The translations under genes were made by a program, and so were the position numbers. DNA of 64,000 bases, taken from NCBI RefSeq assembly GCF_036323735.1, contig NC_086036.1:22090064-22154063 (forward strand), given 5' to 3'. Positions 12,001 to 23,355 of this stretch are shown here, one piece after another. The notes beneath the pieces were generated by a model. It saw only the letters and a list, made by a program, of their open reading frames with translations, was not told the origin of the DNA and made no database searches. How positions within the stretch are numbered: the first letter of the stretch is position 1; each line of letters begins with the position of its first letter. Origin of the DNA: Rattus norvegicus (Eukaryota; Chordata; Mammalia; Rodentia; Muridae).

Positions 12001-12755
12001 TACTGGGTAAGGTCATCATCTGACTTTCGACAATCTTTCTTCCCTTAGAGCAATCCCAAGACACAACTGGCCAGCATTGCTTGTTGGCTACAGATTTCTA
12101 TACCTTGAAAATTGCCTTTCTCTTCTACCTGCCTATTGACACTTGCCTACCTGGGTCAAGCTGAAGTTCATAGTGTCAGGAGCCCTTTGCAAAACCCTGG
12201 AGCTCTTATTTGCACCTCAAGAACCTGGGAGATTGCAGGGAATATAGACTCAGTATTGTTTTCTAATCTCCCTCTTGATGAATGGTTGCTCTTCCCTTCA
12301 GAGTCCATTCAGATACATTGGAAATTCAAAGGCTGCTTGTATAGCTGGAGATTCTCCGGGAGTAGGCTGTGTTCTAGGCCAGGGCTAGAAGGCAAGCAAA
12401 TGTTTATCTTCCTGCACTGGGAACAATCTTAGGCCTAGTGCAAGATAAGTGAGGGCTCTACCACTAAAGCATACTCCCAAGCCTGGAAAGCCCTCTTAGT
12501 GGTCTATCCCCTCCACCCCTTCTGCCAGTTGTGAAAGATGAACACCCCAATATCTTTTGTTTTGACTTTGGCCTCTATTGATTATACCATTTCTGCCACA
12601 GCCTTTCTCACAGGGACTGATAATAACCCTTCCATGTAGACTCTATCTTTCCTCAATGCCTACAATGATGTGTCTGAACAGGAAGTATTACATGCCAATC
12701 TTACCCCAGACCCATTTCTCATTGTTCAATTGTGCACACTTGTGCACATGCTCAT

Positions 12756-12756
<1 letters not shown>
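12001..12756. other. Intergenic, nothing recognised
   Basis: A small reverse ID-like remnant (AGGGCTCTACCACTAAAGCA) lies near 12453-12475. Otherwise no gene or clear repeat. Confidence 0.45.
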
Positions 12757-12802
<46 letters not shown>

Positions 12803-12837
12803 AGAGACAGAGACAGAGACAGAGAGACAGACAGACA

Positions 12838-12873
<36 letters not shown>

Positions 12874-12945
12874 AGAGACAGAGACAGAGACAGAGAGACA
12901 GACAGACACAGACACAGACACAGACACAGACACAGAGACAGACTC
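12757..12945. repeat. Compound satellite: two 71-bp units of (CA)n plus GAGACA block
   Basis: A (CA)n run is followed at 12800 by TAGAGAGACAGAGACAGAGA and a GACA block; the same arrangement restarts at 12871, so the period is 71 bp. It ends in (CAGACA)n. Confidence 0.9.
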
Positions 12946-13440
12946 CAGTCCAATATTTTTCAAAACATGGTGGCTCAACCCCAGATATTGCAATATAGAT
13001 TACAAAGAAAACAGAGGCCTGAATTACCAAGTCTTAAAGAATAAGGGCACATTTCTGGTCCTTGGGTAAGTTAAGAAAGAATGTGTTGAATCTGATCACA
13101 AAGCTTGGAGATATTAGAGATTTGAAGCAAAGCCATCTACAATTCAGTGACCTGAGGCAGATCAGTCACTTCTCTATATGAAAACACTGAAGATGTTTAA
13201 TGAATTAGTGTGTCAGTATAAAATAAATGCCACTCCAATTGCTTCTGGTCACTTTTCTTTCGATTTTTAAAGGAAATTAAAATATTTTCTTCAAAATATA
13301 GGTCCAAGGTCATTTTCCTTCTGTGGCAGTAGAGAAGCCATTGCTAACTTGAAGAAGGATGTGGGAGGAGAAATGTTTTGATAGAAGAGTGGAGATAAGG
13401 AATATATCTCATTTGCTTCTTGGCCCTCAATATGAGTTAG
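12946..13440. other. Intergenic, nothing recognised
   Basis: Unique-looking sequence, no coding signal. Confidence 0.5.
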
Positions 13441-13534
13441 AAAGGAAGAAAGGGAGAAAGGAAGAAAGGAAGGAAGGAAGGAAGAAAGGAAGGAAGGAAG
13501 GAAGGAAGGAAGGAAGGAAGGAAGGAAGGAAGAC
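13441..13534. repeat. (GAAG)n tetranucleotide microsatellite
   Basis: About 90 bases of GAAG/GAAA units. The Lys/Arg/Glu-rich frame through it is an artefact of the repeat. Confidence 0.97.
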
Positions 13535-13826
13535 AGCCTGTGTCTGAGGATAGCTTTGATTAGGAGATCTTGCTGCAGTACAGAGATAAGAAGCCACTCA
13601 GAAGTGAGGCAAAGTCTTTCATTCTTATCTCAGAGCACAATTCCTGAAGGTTCCTTAGAGGTGTGGGAGGGGAAGAAAAAGGCAAGTCAAAAGGACCTGA
13701 GTCAGATCAAAAATGACACAGCCAAGTGAACAGGAGAATTCAGTAATGATGGATGTAAGTGCTAAGAGAAAGAAACTGCAGTAACAGAGGGAGAGCGAAA
13801 ATTTTCACTCTAGAGCCTCCAATTTC

Positions 13827-13935
13827 GGGGCTGGGGATTTAGCTCAGTGGTAGAGCGCTTACCTAGGAAGCGCAAGGCCCTGGGTTCGGTCCCCAGCTCC
13901 GAAAAAAAGAACCAAAAAAAAAAAAAAAGTACACT
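13827..13935 (+). mobile_element. ID SINE
   Basis: Complete ID body with A and B boxes, an AAAAAAAGAACC tail interruption and poly-A. Flanked by the 16-bp duplication TAGAGCCTCCAATTTC at 13811-13826 and 13936-13951. Confidence 0.96.
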
Positions 13936-13951
13936 TAGAGCCTCCAATTTC

Positions 13952-14462
13952 AGTTATTTGTCTCTTTAAGAATTGCTGGAGTAAGTATTCCTACCGGGAA
14001 AAAGGAATGTTTGTCTGGACTACTGGTGAGACAAGAGAACAAAGATTTAAGGAGACAATACAACACCTGGACTTGCAAGTTCCTAGAGACACCAAGTCAA
14101 AGCAGAGTACAGCTCTGCAAGTTTCTCTCTTTTATCATAAGCCAAAACCAAAGTGTTACTCATCGTTGATTCTTCATAAAAACTTGTGGAATATGGAGCC
14201 ATGCTTTTGCTTACCTTTGGGATTATTACTGATTTTGTTCTCAGGGTTTGAGTATGACAGTTCTGAATCACATCCTTTCTTGCATATTCAGATCACATTT
14301 TTTATCTTTACCCAGTAGAGAGATATTTGATCCCCTTTTGTGATAGTTATATAAAGATGTAGCAAACAGGAAATTGGAAAGTTTGAACTGTTGTGAGATG
14401 GAATCAGGATGACGGTCCTAGAAACCTGTCACAATATTGCCATTAATTTTGAATATGTTGAC
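13952..14462. other. Intergenic, nothing recognised
   Basis: A 103-residue open frame at 14007-14318 has no recognisable motif and no context. Confidence 0.5.
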
Positions 14463-14821
14463 TGTCTTAGTCACTGTTCTATTGCTGTGAAGACGCACCG
14501 TGATCAAGACAACTTTGTATAAGAAAGCATTTAATTGGGGTCTTCCAGCTTTGGAAGGTTAGCCCTTTATCATGGCAGGGAGCACAGCAGCAAACAAGTA
14601 TGCTTACTTGATGCCGAAGATGCGGAGAACCCTATACTTATCCTCAGGCAGCAGCCAAAGAGAGGGAAAGCCCCTGGGCTGGGTGTGGACCAGTGACACA
14701 CTTGCTCCAACAAGTCACACCTACTTCAAACAAGGCTACATCCTTCTCCAATAATGCCACTCCTTAGTGACTAAACATTCAGTCATATAAGCTTATGGGG
14801 GCCATTATTCAAACCTCCACA
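14463..14821 (-). mobile_element. MaLR LTR (ORR1-like), antisense
   Basis: Begins TGTCTTAGTCACTGTTCTAT, the reverse of an ORR1 3' end, and continues with GCATTTAATTGGGGTC and ATCATGGCAGGGAGCA. Ends near CAAACCTCCACA. Confidence 0.8.
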
Positions 14822-15338
14822 TGACCTCATCTGTGTCTCATAAAAGCCTCTACATTAATATATACTATTGATTAATTTATACTTTGCTCACAATCACCAG
14901 CGGTGTAACTACCATCTTAAGAAAACCTATCCAACTGAGAAATTTCTGCATAAAGTGTACCATAGCTTCCAAATTTTAAGAACCACATAAAAATCTTTAA
15001 ACTTTGAATACATAAACATAAAACACAGGGTTGTACATGCACGGTACCAAATAAAACACAAAAGGGACATTTGTTTACAGAATGAAAGCTGAAGAGGGAG
15101 GACCCAGAGTTTAACCTCTGCTAAAAATGTAAGATCCTTCTATCTGCTAGTTCTTTCCCTGAACCCCTTGGCTTCAAATTCTCTCCCAACTGTCCATGGT
15201 GTGGGAGATGGGAATCTCTTTTCCATCTCTTTATCACATATTTTCTTACAGGGAAGGTGCTTGGGTGTTGGGAGCGATGCCTTTGAAATCCTCCATTGAT
15301 ATTACTATTATAGTTAGAATTAAGTATGACTGGGTTCA

Positions 15339-16154
15339 TGAAAAATCCCCAGCCAGCTGCAGAAGACTAATACAAATCTGGTGGTCAGGATGAATAATGA
15401 TATGATAAAGTTGTGACCCTGCTGAGAAATACATCTGACGTCAAGATGCCCAATGTGATGACCTGTTACCTCTCTGAAAAACCAGCATCCTGCTGACCAA
15501 TAGATATGACAAACCTGTGACCTTTCTAACACCCTGTCAACATCAGCCAATTCCCTGACCACAAGAATACTGTGTCCTTGGCCTGCATAAATGTTTCTTG
15601 TCGCGCCCACCTCGGCCAGCAAGGAAGACGCAACACAGTCGGATTCTTCTCAACAGCCTTTATTGCAGGACCACCTCTTTGCTGATACGGGGACCTCGAG
15701 CGGCAAAAGTGCTCGCCTTATATACACAGCAGGCTGAGGCTATGCTAATTGTCCTTCAGGGATTGGCGGAACATGAATCCCTCATTAGCATATTAATCTC
15801 CCGGCCAACTGACGCCAGGTGCAGAACCCGTGCATGCGCAGTACCGTTGTTCACCACAGGAGGGCGCCAGATCACCTCATTATCCTACAGCCGCCCTGGC
15901 AAGGGGACAAGCCTGCGCATGCGCAATAAGTCGTTTACTACCAGACGGGACTGGATGTCGGCGCCATCTTTGTTTTACCGTGCCGCTCCCTACAGTTTCT
16001 TACTTCCCCCTCCCTCTGTTACCCCTATTATGGTATAAATTCAGCCTTGGGAAAAAATAAAATTATCGCCTTGATCAGACTCTTGTCTTGGCGTCCTTCT
16101 TTGCGTCTCTTGTCCCCCATTCTCTTCCAGGTACCCTCAGCACCGTCATTGACA
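15339..16154 (+). mobile_element. LTR-type element, copy B, interrupted by an IAP-type LTR
   Basis: Sister of 6171-6574. With the inserted LTR and one 6-bp duplication removed it is 414 bp, against 404 bp for copy A. It has GGTATAAAT near 16032-16040 and AATAAA at 16056-16061, then ends CATTGACA. This marks it as an LTR older than the IAP-type insertion. Confidence 0.8.
15599..15994 (-). mobile_element. IAP-type (ERVK) solo LTR
   Basis: On the minus strand it starts TGTAGGGAGCGGC, has TATATAAGG (15717-15725) and AATAAA (15659-15664), and ends GGGCGCGACA. The order and TGTT/TGTA-GGGAGC start are typical of intracisternal A-particle LTRs. Perfect 6-bp duplication GTTTCT at 15593-15598 and 15995-16000, as expected for ERVK integration. 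No internal region, so it is a solo LTR. CpG content is high, suggesting a rather young or methylation-sheltered copy. Confidence 0.93.
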
Positions 16155-16309
16155 CTTGGGTGCCTCTCTTTAGATCAACATGAGGATCCAGTATTGATAG
16201 TGTAGCAGAAGCCAGAGGCCTCAAACCATATCAATGACTAATGATAGCAAACATTTGTTTGCAAAGGGTATACTGTGTGACACTCTATGACACAACTATG
16301 CTTCTATGC

Positions 16310-16713
16310 TGTCTTAGTCAGGGTTGCTATTCCTGCACAAACACCATGACCAAGAAGCAAGTTGGGGAGGAAAGAGTTTATTCAGCTTACACTTCCACAC
16401 TGCTCTTCATCACCAAAGGAAGTCAGGACTGGAACTCACGCAGGTCAGGAAGCAGGAGCTGATGCAGAGGCCATGGAGAGATGCTTCTTACTGGCTTGCT
16501 TTTGCTGGCTTGCTCAGCTTGCATTCTTATGGAACCCAAGACCATCACTCAGGAATGGCACCACCCACAATAGGCTGGGTCCTCCCACCTTGATCACTAG
16601 TTGAGAAAATGCCTTACAGCTGGGTCTCATGAAAGCATTTCCACAACTGAGGCTCCTTTTCCGTGATGACTCCAGCTTGTGTCAAGATGACACACAAAAC
16701 CAGCCAGTACACA
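16310..16713 (+). mobile_element. Full-length rodent interspersed repeat (TGTCTTAGTCAGGGT type)
   Basis: Starts TGTCTTAGTCAGGGTTGCTA and ends ACCAGCCAGTACA. A very common rodent repeat of about 400 bp with MaLR/LTR-like ends; family not named. The three overlapping open frames here are shadows. Confidence 0.75.
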
Positions 16714-16945
16714 TTTCCAAGTTTATTTTTCATTTGTTTGTTTTATTTATATTTTTCTTTTGGAGGGGTTGCATAGTGGAGGATGGATATGAAGTATTGT
16801 AAGATATGGAGGTAAGTGTGATTGGGGTACATATGTGAAATTCATGAAGAATCAATAAAAAGTTTTAAAAAGACTGTACAATCCAGCCTTAATGTTTTCC
16901 CACTCTGCATAACTGCTGATTGTGGGACTGCAAATACATTTAATT

Positions 16946-17543
16946 TGTAAGACTCTCAGAGAGAATCTTCCCTCAGGAGGGAGATCCTCGAGCCCAATGA
17001 CCAGTCCGAGTCCACAGGCTGCAATCTGCAAGAGGATTTTTATTGATCAGGATACACAGGTATCTGTGGGCGTCCCAGTCAATTTGGAAGACTGGCGAGC
17101 CTAGCAGAACCAGGGTCGGGTTTTTATAGGGCATTGGGGAGCAGAAGCAGGCTTACAGAAGCAGATGCATGGTTACAGGGATGTGATTTGTGGAGTAAAT
17201 TAGGCATACGTGTACATTACCTATTTTGGCTATAATCATAACAGTGAGTTAGCAAAAAGTACATGGTGGTCAGGGCTTCCGGGGGGTCAGGGACTTTTTC
17301 TTTTTCCTGCCAGGTAGCCCATGGAGCAGTGCCCATAATTTAGTCTGGTTTCTGCATTTTGTTTTCTTTTCTGGTCTGTTTCATCTAAATGATGGGTCAG
17401 CTTGTCCCACAAAGCTTGGACACATCTGAACTTTCCCAGGCTTATTTTAGTTCTGAGTCTGTGTATCTAAAAACTTACTTTTTACTTCTATAGTTGAGGG
17501 CCTTGGGCTTGTACAATTCCCTTTCTGGGAGGGGGGTCTTTCA
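16946..17543 (-). mobile_element. Solo LTR, class I (gammaretrovirus-like)
   Basis: On the minus strand it starts TGAAAGAC and ends GTCTTACA, an imperfect inverted repeat. TATAAAAA is at 17121-17128 and AATAAA at 17039-17044. Both sides carry the 4-bp duplication AATT (16942-16945 and 17544-17547), the size expected for gammaretroviruses. No internal genes remain. Confidence 0.93.
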
Positions 17544-17547
17544 AATT

Positions 17548-18030
17548 ATGTTGACAAATTTGCAGTAGTAGCATCCTCAAATAATGGCAATCAACAGTAT
17601 TTTTCCTCAGAAGGAAACAAAGCTCTACTCTAGGCGTGATCCACCAGATGTGACCCACTAGAAGTTCTTACACAAATGAGAATCATGATCTCGTAGGTGT
17701 GGATTTATTCCACAAACACAATGGTCTTCATTTTTCATGAACAAACCTCAAACTGCCTTGAGTATACTAAGTTGGATTCCTCATTTCTTGTCATTTGTAG
17801 CTTCAAAAAATTTAATTCTGTACCAAGTATAGTAAGTTGCCCATGACCATGCTGGTAATTATGGAATTACAGAGTTTCAACTTCCATATATTTCCTGTAG
17901 ATTGCACTCGAGACATGCTTCTCTGAGACGCTCCAGGCCCTGAATAGTTATGGTTCAAGCAGCCCTGGAGGCTGTGGATTGTCCTGGCAAGTTTTTGATT
18001 CCGTTTTTCTCTACCCTTTCCTGAACACTT
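17548..18030. other. Intergenic, nothing recognised
   Basis: No gene or clear repeat. Confidence 0.5.
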
Positions 18031-18640
18031 ATATCAGTCAGGGTTCTCTAGACTCATAGAACTTATGGAAGGTCTATATATTAAAGGAGATTATTGGAAT
18101 GACTTACAGTCTGGAGTTCAACTAACCCAACAACAGGCAACTGTGAACCAGAAATCCAAGAACCAGGTAGTTGCTCAGTCACAGGAGTGTAGGTGTTTCA
18201 CCTGGTCTTCTGTATAATATGGAATCCTGAAGAAGTAGGTTCCAACAGATGTATTGGCAAGTAAGTGTAAACAGGCAGAGAAGAGTGACTTCTCCTTCTT
18301 CCAATGTCTTTCTGTAGGCCTCCAGCAGAAGGTATGGCCCAGATTAAAGGTGTGTACCACCATGCCAGGATTTGGAACTTGCTTTGTCCCAGACTGACCT
18401 TGAATTCAAGAGACCTGCATGCCTCTGTCTCCTGAGATGAAAGGCTTCTAACACCTTGCCTGGGCCTAAGCGTTTCACGGCCACTACACCTCAAGATTTT
18501 GATCAAAAACATGTGTCATTCTTGTCAAGCCTGTGTCTTCCAGTTTCAAGATCTGGATCACAGGTGTACTTTCCTTTTCTGAATTGTAGTTTATTTCAGA
18601 CATAGTCAGGTTGACAACCAGGAATAGCCATCACCATACT
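18031..18640 (-). mobile_element. Rodent medium-reiteration repeat with B1-like SINE inside
   Basis: Left part TATCAGTCAGGGTTCTCTAG and right part TCAGGTTGACAACCAGGAAT match the two ends of a common rodent repeat. Between about 18345 and 18480 is a reverse B1-like segment (CCACCATGCCAGG, GACCTTGAATTC). Strand is given for the B1-like part; outer element orientation is uncertain. Confidence 0.6.
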
Positions 18641-19968
18641 TTTTGAGGTTGTTGAAGGCATCTGTAAGGTATCTTCTCGCATTTCTTAAGTGCCTTCAAA
18701 ACTTTCTAACAAGCTCTGAGAAGAGGTAATTTTATTCTCCATACATCCTCTAAATGCTCTATCCTCTTCCTAAACTTTGTCTCCCTTTCTCATTGTGTTA
18801 TTTGTTTCAATAATAAACTCATTTTTATATCCCCCTTAATCTTCAGACACAACTGTTCCAAACTCTGAGGTAGCACTGAAATCTCTACACTTATTGATAT
18901 GAATATATCTGCATTGTCATCTGATGTAAATGGCAGGGAGCCAAAATTAATTTATCTTTGCATTTTCTACTCCAGAACAACATGCATATTTATTATTGCA
19001 CCTGACATCTATTAACAATTTTCAGCAGATATTTATTGGACATCTGCCACAAGCTAGACATTCTGCTGGAGAAAAAAAAATTGCAAAATCCAGCCTCTGC
19101 CTTGTCTGAGTTCAGCCTCACAGGGAAGGCAATTAAACAACAACAAAATGTGCAGTCACATGTCAGTAATGTGGATGTGTTCTGTTCTTTGCAGTCATGT
19201 TCACACTCCCAGAACCAATACAAATAAATTTCAAAAAAATCTTTTGAAAAAGAGTTACATCAATCATTTATTGAAATCATTAAATAAAACAATATCAATG
19301 CAATCGTTTTTCAAGGCTGTCTCGTTTCCTCCTCTTTATCTTCAGCATGCGGTCAGATCGGAAGTAGGCAACAGGATGTTCTGGTATCTTAGTTGCAAAT
19401 CACTACTGTTTGTTGACTCAACCACCACAACTATGGATGCTGGAAACATCATAGGATCAGGGTCAGGTAGAATATTTTATAGGTTGCAATCTACCAATCC
19501 TTATCATGTCTTCTCATAGCACGACTGCCAGAGGGTTTTTATTTAAGTGCTCTAATCTCCTTCGTGAAGATTCTACCCTCATGGCCCAGTGTTTATTCAC
19601 CTTGTTTTCAGTGCTTTGAATCAGCATAAGAATTTTAGAACCACAACATTAGTTTCACAAAAATTTATGAGCAAAATTGACATGAACCTGTTTTTTTTTT
19701 TTATCAGAGTTTAGAGTTTTGTACTGAGGAGAAATTATCAAGCAAAATTTAATTATAGTATCTTGGAAGTGCTATGAAAGACAAACGTACCAAAGAATTC
19801 AAAGCTAGGGCTTTGAACTTGTGACTTCTTGCTTCAGTCTCTTCATGCTGGTTTTACAGGACTGTTACCTGACTCAGATGAAGGAATAGTTTTTCGATTG
19901 GCACGATTTACTAATGTAGACCAAGTGATGTAGGACCAGGGAGCTGTGGGTGGCTTGGTCTCCCTATT
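18641..19968. other. Intergenic, nothing recognised
   Basis: AT-rich 1.3 kb. A 123-residue open frame at 19148-19519 has no recognisable domain. Confidence 0.5.
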
Positions 19969-19984
19969 TAAAAAGTCGGACAGG

Positions 19985-20177
19985 GGCTGGAGAGATGGCT
20001 CAGTGGTTAAGAGCACTGACTGCTCTACCAGAGGTCCTGAGTTCAAATCCCAGCAACCACATGGTGGCTCACAACCATCTGTGATGAGATCTGATACTTT
20101 CTTCTAGTGTGTCTGAAGACAGCTACAGTGAACTTATATATAATAAGTAAATAACTCTTTAAAGAATTTAAAAAAAT
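19985..20177 (+). mobile_element. B2 SINE
   Basis: Begins GGGCTGGAGAGATGGCTCAG with the tRNA-derived A/B boxes (GAGTTCAAATCCC) and the B2 body TGTGTCTGAAGACAGCTACA. An imperfect duplication around AAAAAGT(C/T)(G/T)GACA surrounds it. Confidence 0.95.
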
Positions 20178-20259
20178 AAAAAGTTTGACAGAAGTTTCTT
20201 AGCTACAAGCTACAGATCAGGTGGATCCAAGACCGACAGTAATCGAAAGATCTGATCTT

Positions 20260-20369
20260 GGGTTGGGGATTTAGCTCAGTGGTAGAGCGCTTGCCTAGCA
20301 AGCACAAGGCCCTGGGTTCGGTCCCCAGCTCCGAAAAAAAAGAACCAAAAAAAAAAAAAAAAAAAAAAG
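20260..20369 (+). mobile_element. ID SINE
   Basis: Complete ID with a long poly-A tail. Flanked by the 11-bp duplication GATCTGATCTT at 20249-20259 and 20370-20380. Confidence 0.96.
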
Positions 20370-20837
20370 GATCTGATCTTAATGATGTTTGGAGATTTTC
20401 ATTAAACCGAAGCAAGTACCTAAAGAAGTCAGCCAGTGTCAGAATGTAACATATACTTTAATGTAAGATTGATAAGCGTTTATCTATAGTAACAAAAATA
20501 AATAAGGTGGCTTAACTTCAAATAAAATCCTGATTTACCTCATAAGAAATCTAGATGCGAACAAATATGGCATTTTTTGGTGACTCCATTATACCACCAA
20601 AGACACAGGGACCTCAATTTCTTCCCTTCTGCCAACTCTAATTTTTAACTTGTATTACCAAATCATATCTGAAATCTCCATATGATTGTCATTTTATCAT
20701 GGTATCCTTTTATGTGAGAAGAGATGGTGAGCACAATTATTTACAAATTAAATTCAAGCTCTGCTAGCAAAGGAAGAGGGTGTTTTTAAAAGGTGGTGCA
20801 TTGGGCTGGAGAAATGATTGAGATACATAAGATAAAA

Positions 20838-22372
20838 ATTGACAGATCATATGAAGCTCAAGAAGAAGGAAGGCCAAAATGTGGATGCTTCAGTTCTTAG
20901 AAGGGAGAACAAAATACTGTCGGGAGGAAATACAGGGACAAAGAATGGAACAGAGATTGAAGAAAAGGTCATCCAGAGACTGCCCCACTTGGGATCCATC
21001 AAACTTAGTCACTATTGCTGGTGCCAAGAAGTGCTTGTTGACAGAAGTCAGATATGAATGTCTCCTGAGAGGCTCTGCTAGAGACTTTCTGATACAGATG
21101 AGGATGCTCGCAGCTAACCGTTGGACTGAACATGGGGACCCCAATGGAGGAGTTAGAGAAAGGACTGAAGGAGCTGAAGGGGTTTGCAATCCCATAGGAG
21201 GAACAACAACATTAACCAACCAGACCCCACCAGAGCTCCCAGGGACTAAACCACCAACCAATGAGTACACATGGAGGGACCCATGGCTCCAGCTGCATAT
21301 GTATCAGAGGATGGCATTGTTCAGCATCAACAGGAGAAAAAGCTCTTGGTCCTGTGAAGGCTTGTTTCCCCACTGGAGGGGAATGCCAGGGTATGGAGGT
21401 GGGGATGGGTAGGTGGGAGTGGGAGCATCCTGATAGAAGCAGGGGGATGGGTGGTTATACGGTTTTGTTCTAGGGATATTTCATTTTTTTAATAACGGTT
21501 TTAGCTGACATTCATGGAGAGAATGAATCCTTAGAACTGTGCCACTAGTGAAAGGAAATCCTGTCTAGAGTATGTTTCTTTACAAAGCTGTGTCACACCA
21601 TCCTTTGGGCCCTCTGCTGGAAAAGTAGAATCAAGTCTCAAATAATGCCTTTTAAATTGTATCCTCTAGTATTATAGATGTAGGACAGTACTGTATCATA
21701 CCTCTGTGGATGTAAAATAGCTTGTACCTGCTTTATGATACGTAGTAGTGACCGTGCTTTATCAGAGCTGTTTTTAATGATGTTGCTCAGAATGTTTTCT
21801 TTCCAGATGATGATTGAGAAGCTAATTTAAAAAAAAATGGTGCCAGGTACCACAAGAGTAACAGAACTGTGCTGTTTTCTCGGGTTTTGTTTTTTTACTT
21901 TTTTTTTTTTTAATGGAGTGTGCTGGATGTCTCTACAGTTTTGTTCAGATGACTGCAGAACCTGGAAAAGCTGTTGCTGCTGTTGATGCATAACACACTG
22001 CTATTATTGGTCTTTTTATATAAATATAAATATATATATACAGATATATAATTTGAATTTTTTGAAACTTTACCTGTGCTGTCAACTTTCGAAAAAAGTA
22101 TCCCCGTTTACTGTGTTGAGTTGGCACTGTACAGAAATTAACAGCCATATTGGTCTAGAAATGTTGAACTTAAGTTTTTTCCATTTGTACAGGGGTAACA
22201 CACTGTATTAAATATGTAAGGTCTTATATACGTGGGTTTGATTACAAAAACTAATAAAGTATTCTCTAAATAAAAAAAAAAGAAGCAGGGGGATGGGGGG
22301 GGATGGGAGAAGGGATAAAGGGGATAACATTTGAAATGTAAATACATAAAATATCCAAGAAAAATAAAATAA
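20838..22372 (+). mobile_element. 5'-truncated L1 (ORF2 3' end and 3'UTR), split by a retrocopy
   Basis: 20838-21451 matches the L1 ORF2 C-terminal/3'UTR region of rodent L1 (for example CAGCTAACCGTTGGACTGAA and GACTGAAGGAGCTGAAGGGG). The tail GGGGGATGGGAG...AACATTTGAAATGTAAATAC resumes at 22281 and ends in an A-rich run. The interruption at 21452-22280 is a separate insertion. Open frames here are relics of L1 or shadows. Confidence 0.85.
21452..22280 (+). pseudogene. Retrocopied mRNA 3' end (processed, unidentified parent)
   Basis: An 829-bp block ends AATAAAGT...poly-A and is bounded by a perfect 17-bp duplication AGAAGCAGGGGGATGGG at 21435-21451 and 22281-22297. It is AT-rich with TATAAATATA runs, looks like a 3'UTR, and has no coding frame of note. 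This is a processed insertion by L1 machinery. I do not recognise the parent gene with certainty. Confidence 0.85.
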
Positions 22373-23260
22373 AGGGCAGTGCATAGGTAGAGGAAACTCA
22401 TGTTCACTTCGTGTTGAAAACTTTGGAGTTTGTTCTGAAGAGACACAGCAAATGAAAAGGCCAGAAATTAATTACACAGAATGACTTTGATCCACTCTGC
22501 AGCAGCTCATCCAGGAAGTCAAACAAAACCTAGCTATCTGCCTGATTGAAATGATCATAACCTAGTAACTACTAGCCCACATAGCTCTACCCTTCTCCCT
22601 TCTTCCAATTTTAGACCAACCAGAGAAAAGCAAGTACGATATACCAACCAGTCACAAACTATGTCTTTTATTGAGCTGGCCCTAGCTTCTTCTTGCCAAC
22701 AACTTCCATTCAGGGTACGCTGAAAGCTTTCCTTTTTCTCAGCCTTTAGCTTTTATGCTTCTGGGATCACATTTGGTTTTCCACTAAGCTTAAATAATGG
22801 TGGTTAGCTTTTTTTTTTTTGTCAAGTGCACAAAGTGCCTTTATAACCTCTAATAAAGATTAGCCTTCACTTGCTACCACATCCTACAGATTTTAAGAGG
22901 TCTTAATCAATGCAATAACATAAAGATGTGAAAAGTGAGTAAGAGTCAAGCAATTAAAAATATATTAGCTAGTGGAGCTAAAGATTCTACTATTATAACC
23001 CTGAACTTCATTATTTAGAACAAGAAATATATTTTAAATTTATATCACAGTCCAGATAGGTGTTTTTGTCCCCAAGCAGTTGTTTAGACACTGAGAATTT
23101 TCCTATACTATGGCTTGCTTACTTTTAGAGCATTACCCAACTCTACATGGCTTCTGTATTCACTTAGCATTCAAACCAGAGATAGCGTATGCTAAACGAC
23201 ACTGAGATTTGGTGGGCAAGACTACAAGCTATGTTCTTTCATTTCTCCAGATTTCACCTT
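22373..23260. other. Intergenic, nothing recognised
   Basis: No gene or clear repeat. Confidence 0.5.
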
Positions 23261-23274
23261 CCAGATTGAGTCTT

Positions 23275-23355
23275 TTTTTTTTTTTCCGGAGCTGGGGACC
23301 GAACACAGGGCCTTGCTAGGCAAGCGCTCTACCACTGAGCTAAATCCCCAACTCC
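23275..23355 (-). mobile_element. ID SINE with small internal deletion
   Basis: Reverse ID body lacking part of the anticodon-stem region (GCCTTGCTAGGCAAGCG instead of the longer palindrome seen at 8625-8648). Flanked by the 14-bp duplication CCAGATTGAGTCTT at 23261-23274 and 23356-23369. Confidence 0.94.

Noticed and set aside
12757..12945. CRISPR-like regular repeat
   Set aside because: Spacers are themselves microsatellite; only two units, in a mammalian genome.
15598..16060. 146- and 76-residue + strand frames
   Set aside because: Antisense reading through the IAP-type LTR; CpG-rich composition explains their openness.
6171..16154. A single provirus bounded by the two related LTRs
   Set aside because: The two copies are inverted, not direct, and no retroviral genes lie between them.
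20839..21473. Overlapping + strand frames up to 177 residues
   Set aside because: Shadow frames in the L1 3' end; not an independent gene.
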